A DNA stretch of 64,000 nt. Source: Echinicola strongylocentroti (GTDB lineage Bacteria > Bacteroidota > Bacteroidia > Cytophagales > Cyclobacteriaceae). The stretch covers positions 6,188,145 to 6,252,144 of the forward strand of contig NZ_CP030041.1 of assembly GCF_003260975.1 (NCBI RefSeq). The letters are read 5' to 3'. Below, one piece after another: positions 17,107 through 26,523 of the stretch. The position numbers and the translations under genes are program-made. The notes beneath the pieces were generated by a model. The model was not told the origin of the DNA, made no database searches, and was given only the letters and a program-made list of their open reading frames with translations. The number at the start of each line of letters is the position of its first letter. Position 1 is the first letter of the stretch.

Positions 17107-20100
17107 TTAAGACAGCCCTTTTCTGAAAAAGAGTTTAACATCTTCCAGCGAAAGGTAAAGACACGGAACGATTACCAGGATTATGGAAGTGGCAAACACG
17201 ATACCGAAGCCGAGTGAAATGGCCATAGGAATCAAATAAAATGCTTGGCTGGAGGTTTCAAGAATGATAGGGGTGAGGCCGCCAAATGTGGTCAATGTGG
17301 TCAAGACGATAGGTCTAAACCGCCGGAGCCCCGCTTCATGGATAGCATCAAAAGCTGACATTTCTTTTCGTCTCTTATTGGCAAAGTCCACCATGATCAG
17401 AGAATCGTTTACTACTACACCAGCCAAGGCTATCATTCCCATCAAGCTTACCAGCGAAAGATCGTAGCCAAGTAATATGTGACCAATTACTGCCCCCACT
17501 ACTCCAAACGGAATGGCCGCCATGACAATGAATGGCTGGGTGTAATTACCGAAAGCTAGTGCCAAAAGTGCGTAAATAAGTAGCAGGGCCATGGTAAAGG
17601 TTCCCCACAGGGAATCAGTGGATTCGCGCATGTCAGCCTGACTTCCTTCAAATGTCCAGGTGAGTCCAGGAAAATCTGCACGTAGTTGGGGAAGGACGCT
17701 TTCATTAATGGAGGCCAATACACGACTGACTGCATTGGAGGGTTCTACATCCATGCCTACATTGACCACACGACGACCATCTCGGCGATTGATGGAGGTA
17801 AATGCTTCTTGCTGAACCACCTCTACCACATCCATTAGGGGAACTTCTACGCCCTCTTCTGTTCTGATGATAAAGTCTTCTAGGTTTCTGATATCCTTAC
17901 GTTCCTCCAAGGGCAGTTTTACTCGTATTTCCACTTCGTTATTTCCTCTTAGTTGCCGCATGGCCAAGGCGCCAAAAAATGCATTTCGAACCTGTCGCCC
18001 TACTTCAGAGGAGGTAAGCCCTAGGTTTCGGCCTTGGGGCAATAGTTTGAAGTCATATTGGATCTTTCCTTTGTTATAGTTATCACTTACGTCTCGGGTG
18101 TTTTCGAAGGTATTCATCTTTTCCACAAAAGCCTTGCTTGCTTTTTCCAGCACGTTGATGTCAGTATGGCTCAGGTCTACACTGATCGCTTGACGTGCTC
18201 CCCCCGGTCCGCGCTCTGCTTCAAAAGTGATCTGGTCCACACCACGGATGTCGCCGATATTGTCCCGCCAGAGGGCGATGATCTCCCGAGCGGTGATGTC
18301 TCGCTGGTCTGGTGGAAGCATGACGATTTCCACATCGATGAAGTTTTGGCCCCTGACATTGGTCTTTACTCCTTCGGCCACTTCGTACAGGTTATGCTCT
18401 TCAAACATCTTTCTGGTAGCCGTGGTTACTTCCTCTGCCACGGCAGCTGCTTGATCTGGGGTGGTGCCCACTGGAAGCCTTATTCCAGCTTCTATTTCAT
18501 CTGCTGCTACTTCAGGCATCAAGATAATCCCCATATGATCGCTGAGTCCGTAGCCACCTACTACCACCAATAAGCCTACGGCAATGCTTAATGTGATGTA
18601 TTTAAACTCCAGGCATTTATCCAAGAATGGATGGTAATATGTCTCGATTAACCAGTCAAATCCTTTGGCGAATTTGCCTTGGTAATTTTCCAATTTTAGA
18701 ATAAGGCCTTTTTTCTTTCGCCGTTTGATATGTCCCAAATGGGAGGGAAGGATAAAAAGCGCTTCAATGAGGGATACACTGAGGATGACAATCACCACTG
18801 CTGGCAATGGCCACCAAAATTTGCCTGTTTCCCCTGGAATATACAACAGCGGGAAAAAGGCAATGATTGTCGTAAGTATGCTGAACAAAACGGGCTGGGC
18901 CACGTCTTTGGTGCCTTTGATAGAGGCCTCCATGATGCTGTATCCCTTTTGTCGGTATTCAAAGACATTCTCACCTACCACAATGGCATCATCCACCACA
19001 ATGCCCAGCACAACAAGAAACCCAAACATCGAGATCATGTTTACACTCACTCCGATGAGCGGTAAGAAAGTAATGCCGCCGATAAAGGAAATGACCATTC
19101 CTATCATTACCCAAAATGCCAAGCGGTATTCCAAAAACAAAGCTAAAATCACTAAAACAATCACCACAGCCATTAAGCCGTTCTCTGTAAGCAGGGAAAG
19201 ACGCTCCCTGTAGTCTTCGGCCCTGTTGCTATCAATCCGGTAATTTACACCTGGAGGCAATTGAAAATCTGCCAACAACTCATTTACAAGCTCTTCTATA
19301 TCCAATGGAGACTGGTCTCCTACACGGAATATTTCCATGCTGACGGCTGGAGTCTGGTTAAATTGACCATGAAATCCCGTTTCTTCAAAACCATCAGTAA
19401 TCGTGGCTATATCCCGGAGCTTCACCTGTGCACCCGAAGGTGAGGAAGCTATATTGATTTCACCAAATTCCTTGGCCCACTGTTTTCTTTCCTTCATTCG
19501 GAGGAGGATTTCCCCGGAGTTGGTTTCGATAGCGCCGGCAGGCACATCTCTACTGGACTGGTCTACTAGATTGGCTACTTGGCCTAGGGTAAGCTGATAT
19601 TTTCTCAGATTGTGGCGGGGAATTTCTATCCTCGTCTCATAGTCTGGGACATTATCCAGGCTGACTTGGGTGATCTCTGGCTGGCTTAGAAGTTGGTTTC
19701 TTAACCGTTCACCTAGTTTGCGGAGTGTCCAGATATCCACATTTCCATAAAGAGAAATCTGCATGACGTCCCGCTGCCGGTCTTGGAGGACCACTTCTGG
19801 CTCTTCAATGTCATCCGGAAAAGTACGGATGCGGTTTACCGCTTGGTCGATGTCCTGAAAGGCTTTCATACGATTGGTGCCCGCCACCAGCTCGATGCTG
19901 ATCTGGGCCGACCCTTCATTGGCCGTGGAGGTGATCTCCTTGATTCCTTGTATGCCCCGGATGGCTTCTTCCACTGGCATTAATATACCCTGTTCTACTT
20001 CTTCGGGTGCCGCACCAGGATACACTACGGAGACATTCACAAAATCTAGCTGGAACTGGGGGAACACTTCTTTTTGGATACTGAACATGGTGTAGATCCC

Positions 20101-20202
20101 TCCACCTACCAATAGCAACATCAGGATGTTGGAAGCAAGGGAATGGGTGGCCATATAGGCAATGATCCCTTTTTGTTCGGTATCTTTCGTGTGTTTGTTC
20201 AA
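17107..20202 (-). CDS. RND family efflux pump, inner-membrane transporter (AcrB/MdtB-like)
   Basis: A 1031-residue RND permease with the typical first helix near residues 18-40, a long periplasmic loop, and a cluster of helices containing [19 protein letters not shown], whose paired Asp residues carry the proton relay. A second half repeats the pattern ([19 protein letters not shown]). It drives drug or organic-solute export using the proton gradient, together with the adaptor and outer-membrane factor encoded just upstream in the same operon. Its start overlaps the adaptor stop by four bases (ATGA), so translation is coupled. The proximal loops are of the hydrophobe/amphiphile type rather than the heavy-metal type. 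Substrate cannot be read from sequence. Confidence 0.95.
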   Translation of the reverse strand: MNKHTKDTEQKGIIAYMATHSLASNILMLLLVGGGIYTMFSIQKEVFPQFQLDFVNVSVVYPGAAPEEVEQGILMPVEEAIRGIQGIKEITSTANEGSAQISIELVAGTNRMKAFQDIDQAVNRIRTFPDDIEEPEVVLQDRQRDVMQISLYGNVDIWTLRKLGERLRNQLLSQPEITQVSLDNVPDYETRIEIPRHNLRKYQLTLGQVANLVDQSSRDVPAGAIETNSGEILLRMKERKQWAKEFGEINIASSPSGAQVKLRDIATITDGFEETGFHGQFNQTPAVSMEIFRVGDQSPLDIEELVNELLADFQLPPGVNYRIDSNRAEDYRERLSLLTENGLMAVVIVLVILALFLEYRLAFWVMIGMVISFIGGITFLPLIGVSVNMISMFGFLVVLGIVVDDAIVVGENVFEYRQKGYSIMEASIKGTKDVAQPVLFSILTTIIAFFPLLYIPGETGKFWWPLPAVVIVILSVSLIEALFILPSHLGHIKRRKKKGLILKLENYQGKFAKGFDWLIETYYHPFLDKCLEFKYITLSIAVGLLVVVGGYGLSDHMGIILMPEVAADEIEAGIRLPVGTTPDQAAAVAEEVTTATRKMFEEHNLYEVAEGVKTNVRGQNFIDVEIVMLPPDQRDITAREIIALWRDNIGDIRGVDQITFEAERGPGGARQAISVDLSHTDINVLEKASKAFVEKMNTFENTRDVSDNYNKGKIQYDFKLLPQGRNLGLTSSEVGRQVRNAFFGALAMRQLRGNNEVEIRVKLPLEERKDIRNLEDFIIRTEEGVEVPLMDVVEVVQQEAFTSINRRDGRRVVNVGMDVEPSNAVSRVLASINESVLPQLRADFPGLTWTFEGSQADMRESTDSLWGTFTMALLLIYALLALAFGNYTQPFIVMAAIPFGVVGAVIGHILLGYDLSLVSLMGMIALAGVVVNDSLIMVDFANKRRKEMSAFDAIHEAGLRRFRPIVLTTLTTFGGLTPIILETSSQAFYLIPMAISLGFGIVFATSIILVIVPCLYLSLEDVKLFFRKGLS

Positions 20203-21386
20203 GGTGCTTTCGTATTGGTGGTTGTGTCCTGTTCTACCCTTAGCGGTACGCCGTCGGTTACCGTGCTGATATTGGTCGTTACCACTTTTTCTCCATCTTT
20301 TAGCCCTTGGGAAATATAGGCATAATGGGCGTCCATCAGCTTGATTTGGACATGACGGATGGAGAGCTTTTCATTTTCCATGACCCAAACGGTTTCATTG
20401 CTCCTGAGGTAATCCCTGTTTAGCCTTACCACTCCCTCTATGGGCTTGCCATTGATATCGACTTCTACAAATTCATCTATTAGTAGTTGTGGCTTATAGT
20501 TGCTTGATTTATAACCCAATGGATCCGGCACCCTTAAGATGATTCTAGCCAAACGTGTCTGGGGATCTAGTGCTCCTATTTGCCTGTACAAGTATCCGAT
20601 ACGGTATTCTTCAGGCTCCCAGGAACTGGTGTTTCTGATTTTTACCGTATCACCTATTTCTTCCGAACCGGTGGGGAAATTGAGCCATTTAAGGTCCCTT
20701 ACTGGGAGAGTGATCTGCACCCAGTAGGCTTCAGTCCCCACCAATCTCCCCAAATCATCACCTAAGGCGATCTGGGATCCTAGCGTAACGTTTTGTGTAA
20801 TGACCTGGGCATCAAATGGAGCTTTGATCACTGTCCGCTGTAGATTTAGAGTAGCCTGGTCTACAGCAGCTTTGGCAGATTGGATCTGGGCTTTAATGGA
20901 TGCTAGCTGTGGTTTGCGCAAGACCAGTGACTGTTCCTTGTCCGAAAGGGTGTCGCCACTGATCAGAGCGAGGTCTTGCTCGGCAATGTTTTGCCTTCCC
21001 ATTTCGATCTGCAAATTGGTCTCGGCCTGTGCCAATTCACTTTTCCTTAGGGCAAGCTGGTTATGGTAGTCGGCTGGATTGATTTTTAGCAAAACTTCAC
21101 CTTTTCTTACCAGACCTCCAGGAATAAATTCATTCATCCGCTCGATTACCTCACCGCTTACTTGTGCACTCAAACTGATATTATCTACGGCCTGTACCGT
21201 TCCGGTAGTGATGAATTCTGGCACAAAAGTACCACTGCTGACTTCTTCTACACTGACCAGCATGGCCGTGATTTTTGTCGCTCCTTCGCTTTTGGCTGTC
21301 GGTTCGGTAAAAAATATCAGAAAAACCACTAATGCCGAAGATGCCAATATTCCAGCGGAAATGAATATCGTCTTTTTATTGTTCAT
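20199..21386 (-). CDS. RND efflux periplasmic adaptor (membrane fusion protein)
   Basis: A 395-residue HlyD/AcrA-type adaptor. One N-terminal hydrophobic segment ([20 protein letters not shown]) anchors it. A lipoyl/barrel-sandwich half ([19 protein letters not shown]) leads into an alpha-hairpin around residues 110-185, and the second lipoyl half ([20 protein letters not shown]) and beta-barrel follow. It bridges the inner-membrane pump and the TolC-like channel. It overlaps both neighbours (4 bases with the pump, 11 with the channel gene), which marks a tight three-gene operon. Confidence 0.95.
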   Translation of the reverse strand: MNNKKTIFISAGILASSALVVFLIFFTEPTAKSEGATKITAMLVSVEEVSSGTFVPEFITTGTVQAVDNISLSAQVSGEVIERMNEFIPGGLVRKGEVLLKINPADYHNQLALRKSELAQAETNLQIEMGRQNIAEQDLALISGDTLSDKEQSLVLRKPQLASIKAQIQSAKAAVDQATLNLQRTVIKAPFDAQVITQNVTLGSQIALGDDLGRLVGTEAYWVQITLPVRDLKWLNFPTGSEEIGDTVKIRNTSSWEPEEYRIGYLYRQIGALDPQTRLARIILRVPDPLGYKSSNYKPQLLIDEFVEVDINGKPIEGVVRLNRDYLRSNETVWVMENEKLSIRHVQIKLMDAHYAYISQGLKDGEKVVTTNISTVTDGVPLRVEQDTTTNTKAP

Positions 21387-22818
21387 TTATGTTCTGGTTA
21401 GCTGCTTGGGTTTCATTTTCAAATTCCAGGTCAAAATTTCCTGCCAATGCCCTGTATAGTGCAATTCTGGACTCAAACAATTGCTGCTTCAGCTGGATTT
21501 TTTCCCGCTCCAGTTGTTGCTGTTCATCTAGGGCTACCAATATATCCAGGTATTCGATGAAGCCATTAATGTATTCATTTTGCAATTGCCGCTGGACCTT
21601 TTTGGCCATGGTGATTCGTTTATCGATTACTTTTAATCTTTCAGCCTGCTTTTTCTCCCGTATCAATGCATTTTCTACTTCTTGGAAAGCCATCAATATG
21701 GACTGTCCATAATTATACAGTTGCTGGTTTTTTACGGCTTCAGCCCGGTCCACTTCGGCACGCAGCCTTCCCCAGTAGAGAAGTGGTGCCACCAAATTGG
21801 CTCCCAAGGTATAGGCCCAATCATTAAAAAGCTCCGGGTAGGTGTTTGAACGTGTCTGGCCAGATAGGTTAAAGGACAATCGCGGAAACTTATTTCTCAC
21901 GGCCACCGCCATGTCCCTGTCTGCTGCCAAGAGGTTATTGTAAGCCCGCTGGATATCAGGTCTTCTCCTTACCAAATCCAAGGGAAGACCTGTTTGTGGA
22001 TGTGGCGGGAGTTCAGGAAGGCTGTCTTTGGCAGTAATATGGAAGTTTTGGGGTGGTACTCCTGTAAGCACTGCCAGCTGGTTCTTTAGCACGGCAAGGT
22101 CTGTTTCATAAATGAGCTTTTGGTTCTTGGCCTCTTCCACCAGCTGCTGTTGCCGAAGGATGTCCACTCCTTTAATTTGCCCTGCACCAAAACGTACCTT
22201 TATTAATTGGATGATTTTTTCATTGATGGCAATTTGCTCTTGGGCAAGGTTCAGCTGCTTCTTGGCTGTGATCAGCTGAAACCATGTTGTTGTGATTTGG
22301 GAAGAAAGTGTCATGGCAGCTGCCTGGTAATCATAATAGGAAGCCTGCAACCTAAAATCCTCCGCCTGCAGACCAGCCTTTATCCTTCCCCATAGATCGA
22401 TTTCATAATTGGCAGATACACCTATTTGGGTATTCTCTCCTCCTGCAAAGTCAGGCTGAGGCCGGCTAATAGCCGTTTGGGCACTGCCCTCTATGTCAGG
22501 AAGGAGGAAGGTAGATTGCATTTTCCTGACCGATGTGGCCTCTTGAAGCTGATACCATATATTGATCAAGTTCATATTATGAGAAAAAGAACTGTCCATC
22601 AGCCTGTTTAGCTCCGGGTCATCAAAAGACTCCCACCAATGAAGGGCCAAGCTGTCCTGACCTGACGGCGAAAACCCCTTAGGATCGTCAATAGGTGGTT
22701 CGTATGTGTTTATTTTGGGGGTACAATGGGTGAAAAATAAGCTGACGCCCAGCAGCAGGAACAAGCTGCATACGAATGGGATAGAAAATTTTTGGTCATT
22801 GCTATACAATTGCTGCAT
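21376..22818 (-). CDS. RND efflux outer-membrane factor (TolC/NodT family lipoprotein)
   Basis: A 480-residue OMF. The N-terminus has a hydrophobic stretch ending SLFFTHC, a lipobox-like cleavage site, followed by the NodT-type start with WWESFDDPELNRLMDSS. Two repeated halves each contain long helices and a beta stretch, with the usual LVRRRPDIQRA near residue 280. It forms the trimeric outer-membrane channel for the adjacent pump. As the first gene of the operon it lies about 60 bases downstream of a perfect 8-bp inverted repeat that may be its operator. Confidence 0.94.
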   Translation of the reverse strand: MQQLYSNDQKFSIPFVCSLFLLLGVSLFFTHCTPKINTYEPPIDDPKGFSPSGQDSLALHWWESFDDPELNRLMDSSFSHNMNLINIWYQLQEATSVRKMQSTFLLPDIEGSAQTAISRPQPDFAGGENTQIGVSANYEIDLWGRIKAGLQAEDFRLQASYYDYQAAAMTLSSQITTTWFQLITAKKQLNLAQEQIAINEKIIQLIKVRFGAGQIKGVDILRQQQLVEEAKNQKLIYETDLAVLKNQLAVLTGVPPQNFHITAKDSLPELPPHPQTGLPLDLVRRRPDIQRAYNNLLAADRDMAVAVRNKFPRLSFNLSGQTRSNTYPELFNDWAYTLGANLVAPLLYWGRLRAEVDRAEAVKNQQLYNYGQSILMAFQEVENALIREKKQAERLKVIDKRITMAKKVQRQLQNEYINGFIEYLDILVALDEQQQLEREKIQLKQQLFESRIALYRALAGNFDLEFENETQAANQNINEQ

Positions 22819-22877
22819 CCTGTTTTATGTGCCAAAATATTAAAATAGGGCTTTTTAACCAGTTGAACAAATGTGAG

Positions 22878-22899
22878 ATAGGGTAATCCAATACCCTAT
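22878..22899. promoter_or_regulatory. perfect inverted repeat, candidate operator of the efflux operon
   Basis: ATAGGGTA, six spacer bases, then TACCCTAT. The repeat lies 59 bases upstream of the outer-membrane-factor start, within the promoter-proximal leader. An 8-bp half-site with a 6-bp gap suits a dimeric repressor such as TetR or MarR, but no regulator gene is adjacent. Confidence 0.5.
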
Positions 22900-22958
22900 G
22901 GATTTATACACATAAAGAAGAATTCGTTTTTTTTTAAAAATAAACATCTTTTTGTCAG

Positions 22959-22989
22959 CGTATCCCTACCGTTACATAGGTAGGATACG
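22959..22989. other. stem-loop downstream of the first EEP gene
   Basis: CGTATCC, one bulged base, TACC, an 8-base loop, then GGTA and GGATACG. It lies 19 bases past the - strand EEP stop, where a terminator is expected, but on that strand the following bases are A-rich rather than a T-tract. It may be a weak terminator or an RNA-stabilising 3' hairpin. Confidence 0.4.
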
Positions 22990-23007
22990 TCAATTTATTT
23001 CATCATC

Positions 23008-23781
23008 TTACCAAATGACCTTCACCTCAGCGACCACGGGGAGGTGATCGGAGAGAAGGGAAGTTTGGGTGGGAGCAGAAAGTAACTTCCAGCTGGTTTT
23101 GGGGTAACCAAAGATATAGTCGATCTTGTATTTGGCTTCCTTGGCCGGGGAGGTCGGTTCCTGATTGTCCAGCAGTGACCATGAGGACATACCCTCGCTG
23201 ATTTCGATGGAGGCAGGACGGGCATTAAAATCACCACCAATAAGTACGGGAATGGACTTGCTCAGGAGAATTTCATTGATCAGGTTCACTTGGAGTTGGC
23301 GTTCTTCAGTGTTGGTGTAGTCCAAGTGCGTGCTGGCAAAGGCAATGGTCTTATCGTTGGCCAATTCAATATTGGCCACAAGAAGGGCACGTTGCTCCTT
23401 GCCATTATCAGTAAAGGGCAAAAGGATTCTTTCCGTTGCTGACATGGGATACTTGGACAATATGCCAATACCATAATATCCACCCGCATAATCGATGGTC
23501 TTCCCAAAGGCCGCAAACATTCCGGTCATATGGGCCAATTCTCCTATAAAGTCCTTGCCGTTTTGTTGTGGTGCCCTTTCACGAAATGTCTTGATGTCCA
23601 CCTCCTGTAAGGCGACCAAATCGGCATCTTGGGCTTTGATATATTCGGCAAACTCCTCCATGGAAGCACGCTCTCCAAAACGGAGGTTATAGCTGATGAT
23701 TTTTAGGGTATCTGACAGCTGTTGGGCTGGAAGCTGAAAAGATAATATCAGCAAAAATAAAGTGGCATAAAGGCATTTCAT
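23008..23781 (-). CDS. secreted endonuclease/exonuclease/phosphatase-fold hydrolase
   Basis: A metal-dependent phosphodiesterase fold (DNase I/sphingomyelinase superfamily). Conserved stations: LKIISYNLRFG (Asn), LVALQEVD (metal Glu), STHLDYT (His), GGDFNARP (Asp/Asn pair) and SDHLPVV (final Asp-His). The start is placed at 23781 (MKCLYATLFLL), which gives a clean signal peptide ending near PAQ; 23790 adds three residues. It is the downstream member of a tandem pair at the end of a SusCD locus. Substrates of this fold range from DNA and RNA to sphingomyelin and inositol phosphates, so the substrate is open. It differs enough from its neighbour to suggest separate specificity. Confidence 0.88.
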   Translation of the reverse strand: MKCLYATLFLLILSFQLPAQQLSDTLKIISYNLRFGERASMEEFAEYIKAQDADLVALQEVDIKTFRERAPQQNGKDFIGELAHMTGMFAAFGKTIDYAGGYYGIGILSKYPMSATERILLPFTDNGKEQRALLVANIELANDKTIAFASTHLDYTNTEERQLQVNLINEILLSKSIPVLIGGDFNARPASIEISEGMSSWSLLDNQEPTSPAKEAKYKIDYIFGYPKTSWKLLSAPTQTSLLSDHLPVVAEVKVIW

Positions 23782-23796
23782 AATGTACATTTTTAG

Positions 23797-23855
23797 GATA
23801 AAAGAGGCTGTCCCATTCCTCTTGGTGAGGTTTTTCTTATGATGAGACAGCCCCT
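23797..23855 (-). terminator. rho-independent terminator after the second EEP gene
   Basis: On the - strand a 14-bp stem with two wobble pairs (AGGGGCTGTCTCAT with ATGGGACAGCCTCT) encloses a loop of about 25 bases and is followed by TTTTAT. It begins 5 bases after the stop of the gene ending at 23860, so the downstream EEP gene is probably transcribed only by read-through or from its own promoter. Confidence 0.7.
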
Positions 23856-23859
23856 TAGG

Positions 23860-24684
23860 TTATGGTTTTGACTTTAGTTCAAATGTAGTGATAATAGGCA
23901 AGTGATCCGAAGCCTCTGTGTGGAGCACTTCATGTGACTTAATGCCCAATTCCGTCCGTGGCCTATAAAGGATATAGTCCAATGTACGATTTGGCTCACG
24001 GGAGGGAATGGTAAAACACTGGGGTGCATTACCGGGACAAGCGCTATTAAAGCCCCTTTCGAAGAAGGAAGTAATCGTTGGCCCGTCCGGAGTGGCATTA
24101 AAATCTCCCCCAAAGATCACCGGATAAGGAGCGGCGGAAAGCACACTGTCAATCGCCGGAACTTGCAGTTCCCTATTTTCCAATGTCAGCTCCATGTGTG
24201 TATTGGCTATGGTAAGGTGTTGCTGCTCTACCTTAGTGACCGCTGTCATCAGGATGCGGTAGCTGACGTATCTTCCTTCCAGTTCTACACGGGGCAAGTG
24301 ATGGATCTCCTGATCAGTCATGGGATAACGGGACAATATACCCAGCCCCGTTTCCCCACCTTGATAAGAAATGGCTTCACCATAGAAATGATAATTTAGC
24401 CCGGTTTTTTGGGATAATAGCTCCAGTTGGTTGACCTTTCCGCTACGGGTAGTGTTCCGGTCGATTTCCTGCATAAACACAATATCCGCATCAGTGTGCC
24501 TGATGATCCGTGCAATAGAATCCAGGTCAGGCGTGCTGCTCTTATACGGAGCACAGTATTTTACATTATAGCTCATCACTTTTAAGGTGCTATTTCCCTG
24601 TTGGGCAGTATTTATTGACGAGCGTTCAAGTGGGAGCAATGTCCAGCACAACCAAAGTAAGGTCGTGACAAATAGTGAATTCAT
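23860..24684 (-). CDS. secreted endonuclease/exonuclease/phosphatase-fold hydrolase (tandem paralogue)
   Basis: 274 residues with an N-terminal signal segment (FVTTLLWLCWTLLPLE). The EEP stations are LKVMSYNVKYC, IVFMQEIDRNT, ANTHMELTL, GGDFNATP and SDHLPIITTF, all with the expected metal/catalytic residues. It resembles the neighbouring EEP protein throughout (both contain GILS(K/R)YPM after a Gly-rich turn), so the pair arose by duplication. It follows susD by 75 bases on the same strand, which makes it part of the SusCD operon. A surface or periplasmic phosphodiesterase acting on the material imported by SusCD is a reasonable inference. Confidence 0.88.
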   Translation of the reverse strand: MNSLFVTTLLWLCWTLLPLERSSINTAQQGNSTLKVMSYNVKYCAPYKSSTPDLDSIARIIRHTDADIVFMQEIDRNTTRSGKVNQLELLSQKTGLNYHFYGEAISYQGGETGLGILSRYPMTDQEIHHLPRVELEGRYVSYRILMTAVTKVEQQHLTIANTHMELTLENRELQVPAIDSVLSAAPYPVIFGGDFNATPDGPTITSFFERGFNSACPGNAPQCFTIPSREPNRTLDYILYRPRTELGIKSHEVLHTEASDHLPIITTFELKSKP

Positions 24685-24759
24685 ATGGGAATGTTTGCAT
24701 GTTTATGAATAAGGGCAGGATGGTTATTCCGAGTTTCACATTTCCTGCCCTTTGGTAAC

Positions 24760-26487
24760 TTATTCCCAACCGGGGTTTTGTCCTAAGTCGGGATTTTTGA
24801 TCCTTTCGGCATAGGGAACCGGCCACAAATAATGTTTGGTAGGGTCAAAATTATCCAAGCCCCCTTCTGCCACGGATTTTTCATAGATAATATCCCCAAA
24901 TTCATCCGTGCCATTATCAGGATAGGGATTAGCGCCCAAATCATTCATACACACTTCCAGACTGGGGCCTACCATGGCTTTGCCTAGGTGAACTTCCCCT
25001 TCCTTCCACCTCAGTACATCAAAATACCGCATGCCATCCATGGACAATTCTACACGCCGCTCCCGGTGAAGCTCTGTTTCCAGGTCCAGTCCCCAAGCAT
25101 CCAGTTCTTCGAGAATCATGGGATGCATGCCTACACGTTCCCTGAGTTGGTTGACGGTCATGTCTATTTGTGCCTGGGTGAGGGTTTCCCCTTGGATGTT
25201 AAATAGGGCCTCTGCATAGATCAAAAGGATTTCTGGATACCGGATGACGTTGATGTTGTTATGGTCACGGTTATACAGCCCGGCCAGTTCGATTGAATTG
25301 TATTTTTTAAGATAAAAACCTGTCAACCCGTTGGCACCAAGTCGGTTATTGTTTTGCAGTACGGCAAACCGTGGAAGCTGGTAGATATCATTGTCCGTGT
25401 CCGTATCAGCATCTCCATCATCACCACCAGGCCATTCGTCCCCTGGACTGTAAACGGTCATTTGGAGGCGTGGATCCCTGTTTTCGAAGTAATCTGTGTA
25501 GTGTTCTTCAGGATAATTGTACAGATCGGAAGTGGTTACTGTTTGGCCGTAATACTCCAGTCCTGCCTTGGCTGGTTTGCCATCAGTACATAAGAAAGCA
25601 TCCACCAACCTTTTGGAAGCATTAAGGCGAATATAATCCACTGGTGTACACGTATAATTACTCAGGTTATTGGTGCGCAGGTTATCCACAAAGAGGCTGT
25701 AGATAATGGCTTCCCTATTAGCGGGGTTGGTCTCAGCATTGCCCGCTAGTTTGTACATATCACGATAGCTGGAATATAATTCATAAGGGCTGTTATCCAT
25801 GATTTCCTTAGCCGTGTTGGCAGCCACTTCCCACATCTCATTTTGGAGGGCTACACGTGCTTTAAGTGCCAGTGCTCCCCAGCGATTGATCCTGCCCACA
25901 TTATTTCCTGAAGGAATGTCATTTCCCAGTTTACTGGCTGCCCAGTCCAGGTCATCCATGATAAACTGTACCACTTCTTCCTTTGGCGTTCTCGGCATAT
26001 AGGCCTCGGAAGCGTTGATGACTTTATCCACCAAAGGGACATCACCCCAATAACTCGTCAGCCAAAAGTACTGCAGTGCACGGATGACCTTAACTTCTGC
26101 GGCATAGATATCTTTGGTATCCTGATCGACATTTGCCTTGTCATAGTGGTCCAGGAAGTTGTTACAGGTAAAAATAGGAGCATAAAGCCAAGACCAAAAG
26201 CTTGTAAAAGGGAATCCATCCAAGGCGGTGTGCCTTCCCCCGGGGATTTTGGCCAGTCCGCTGTTAAGGTTTCCCCACACTACATCGCCACCAAAGACAC
26301 TTGGGTATATCAGTAATTCATAGTCCAAGCCCTCATAACAGGGATACAGCGCTGCTCGCAACTGGCTTTCTGTTTCCCAATACGTCTCATGGGTAACACT
26401 GTCCAGTGGATATTTATCCAGAAATTCATCATCACAGGCGCTGAAAAGAAGCAGTGCCAAGATCAAGGAATATTTTATATAGTTCAT
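24760..26487 (-). CDS. SusD/RagB family nutrient-binding outer-membrane lipoprotein
   Basis: The start is set at 26487 (MNYIKYSLIL), giving a lipoprotein signal ending LLLFSAC; the frame extends ten codons upstream without need. The mature protein opens with DDEFLDKYP, the hallmark SusD beginning, continues with TPR-like helices (VIRALQYFWLTSYWGDVPLV) and ends with the RagB/SusD tail (NFDPTKHYLWPVPYAERIKNPDL). SusD caps the SusC channel and binds ligand at the cell surface. The gene follows susC by 36 bases. Ligand is unknown; the absence of glycosidases and presence of EEP hydrolases argues for something other than an ordinary polysaccharide. Confidence 0.95.
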   Translation of the reverse strand: MNYIKYSLILALLLFSACDDEFLDKYPLDSVTHETYWETESQLRAALYPCYEGLDYELLIYPSVFGGDVVWGNLNSGLAKIPGGRHTALDGFPFTSFWSWLYAPIFTCNNFLDHYDKANVDQDTKDIYAAEVKVIRALQYFWLTSYWGDVPLVDKVINASEAYMPRTPKEEVVQFIMDDLDWAASKLGNDIPSGNNVGRINRWGALALKARVALQNEMWEVAANTAKEIMDNSPYELYSSYRDMYKLAGNAETNPANREAIIYSLFVDNLRTNNLSNYTCTPVDYIRLNASKRLVDAFLCTDGKPAKAGLEYYGQTVTTSDLYNYPEEHYTDYFENRDPRLQMTVYSPGDEWPGGDDGDADTDTDNDIYQLPRFAVLQNNNRLGANGLTGFYLKKYNSIELAGLYNRDHNNINVIRYPEILLIYAEALFNIQGETLTQAQIDMTVNQLRERVGMHPMILEELDAWGLDLETELHRERRVELSMDGMRYFDVLRWKEGEVHLGKAMVGPSLEVCMNDLGANPYPDNGTDEFGDIIYEKSVAEGGLDNFDPTKHYLWPVPYAERIKNPDLGQNPGWE

Positions 26488-26523
26488 GTCAGGTCGAATT
26501 AAATGTTGTAGTTGCATATCAGG

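Noticed and set aside
18725..19213. Long + strand frame antisense to the RND pump gene
   Set aside because: A shadow of the well-conserved pump reading frame; its composition mirrors the opposite strand and shows no domain.
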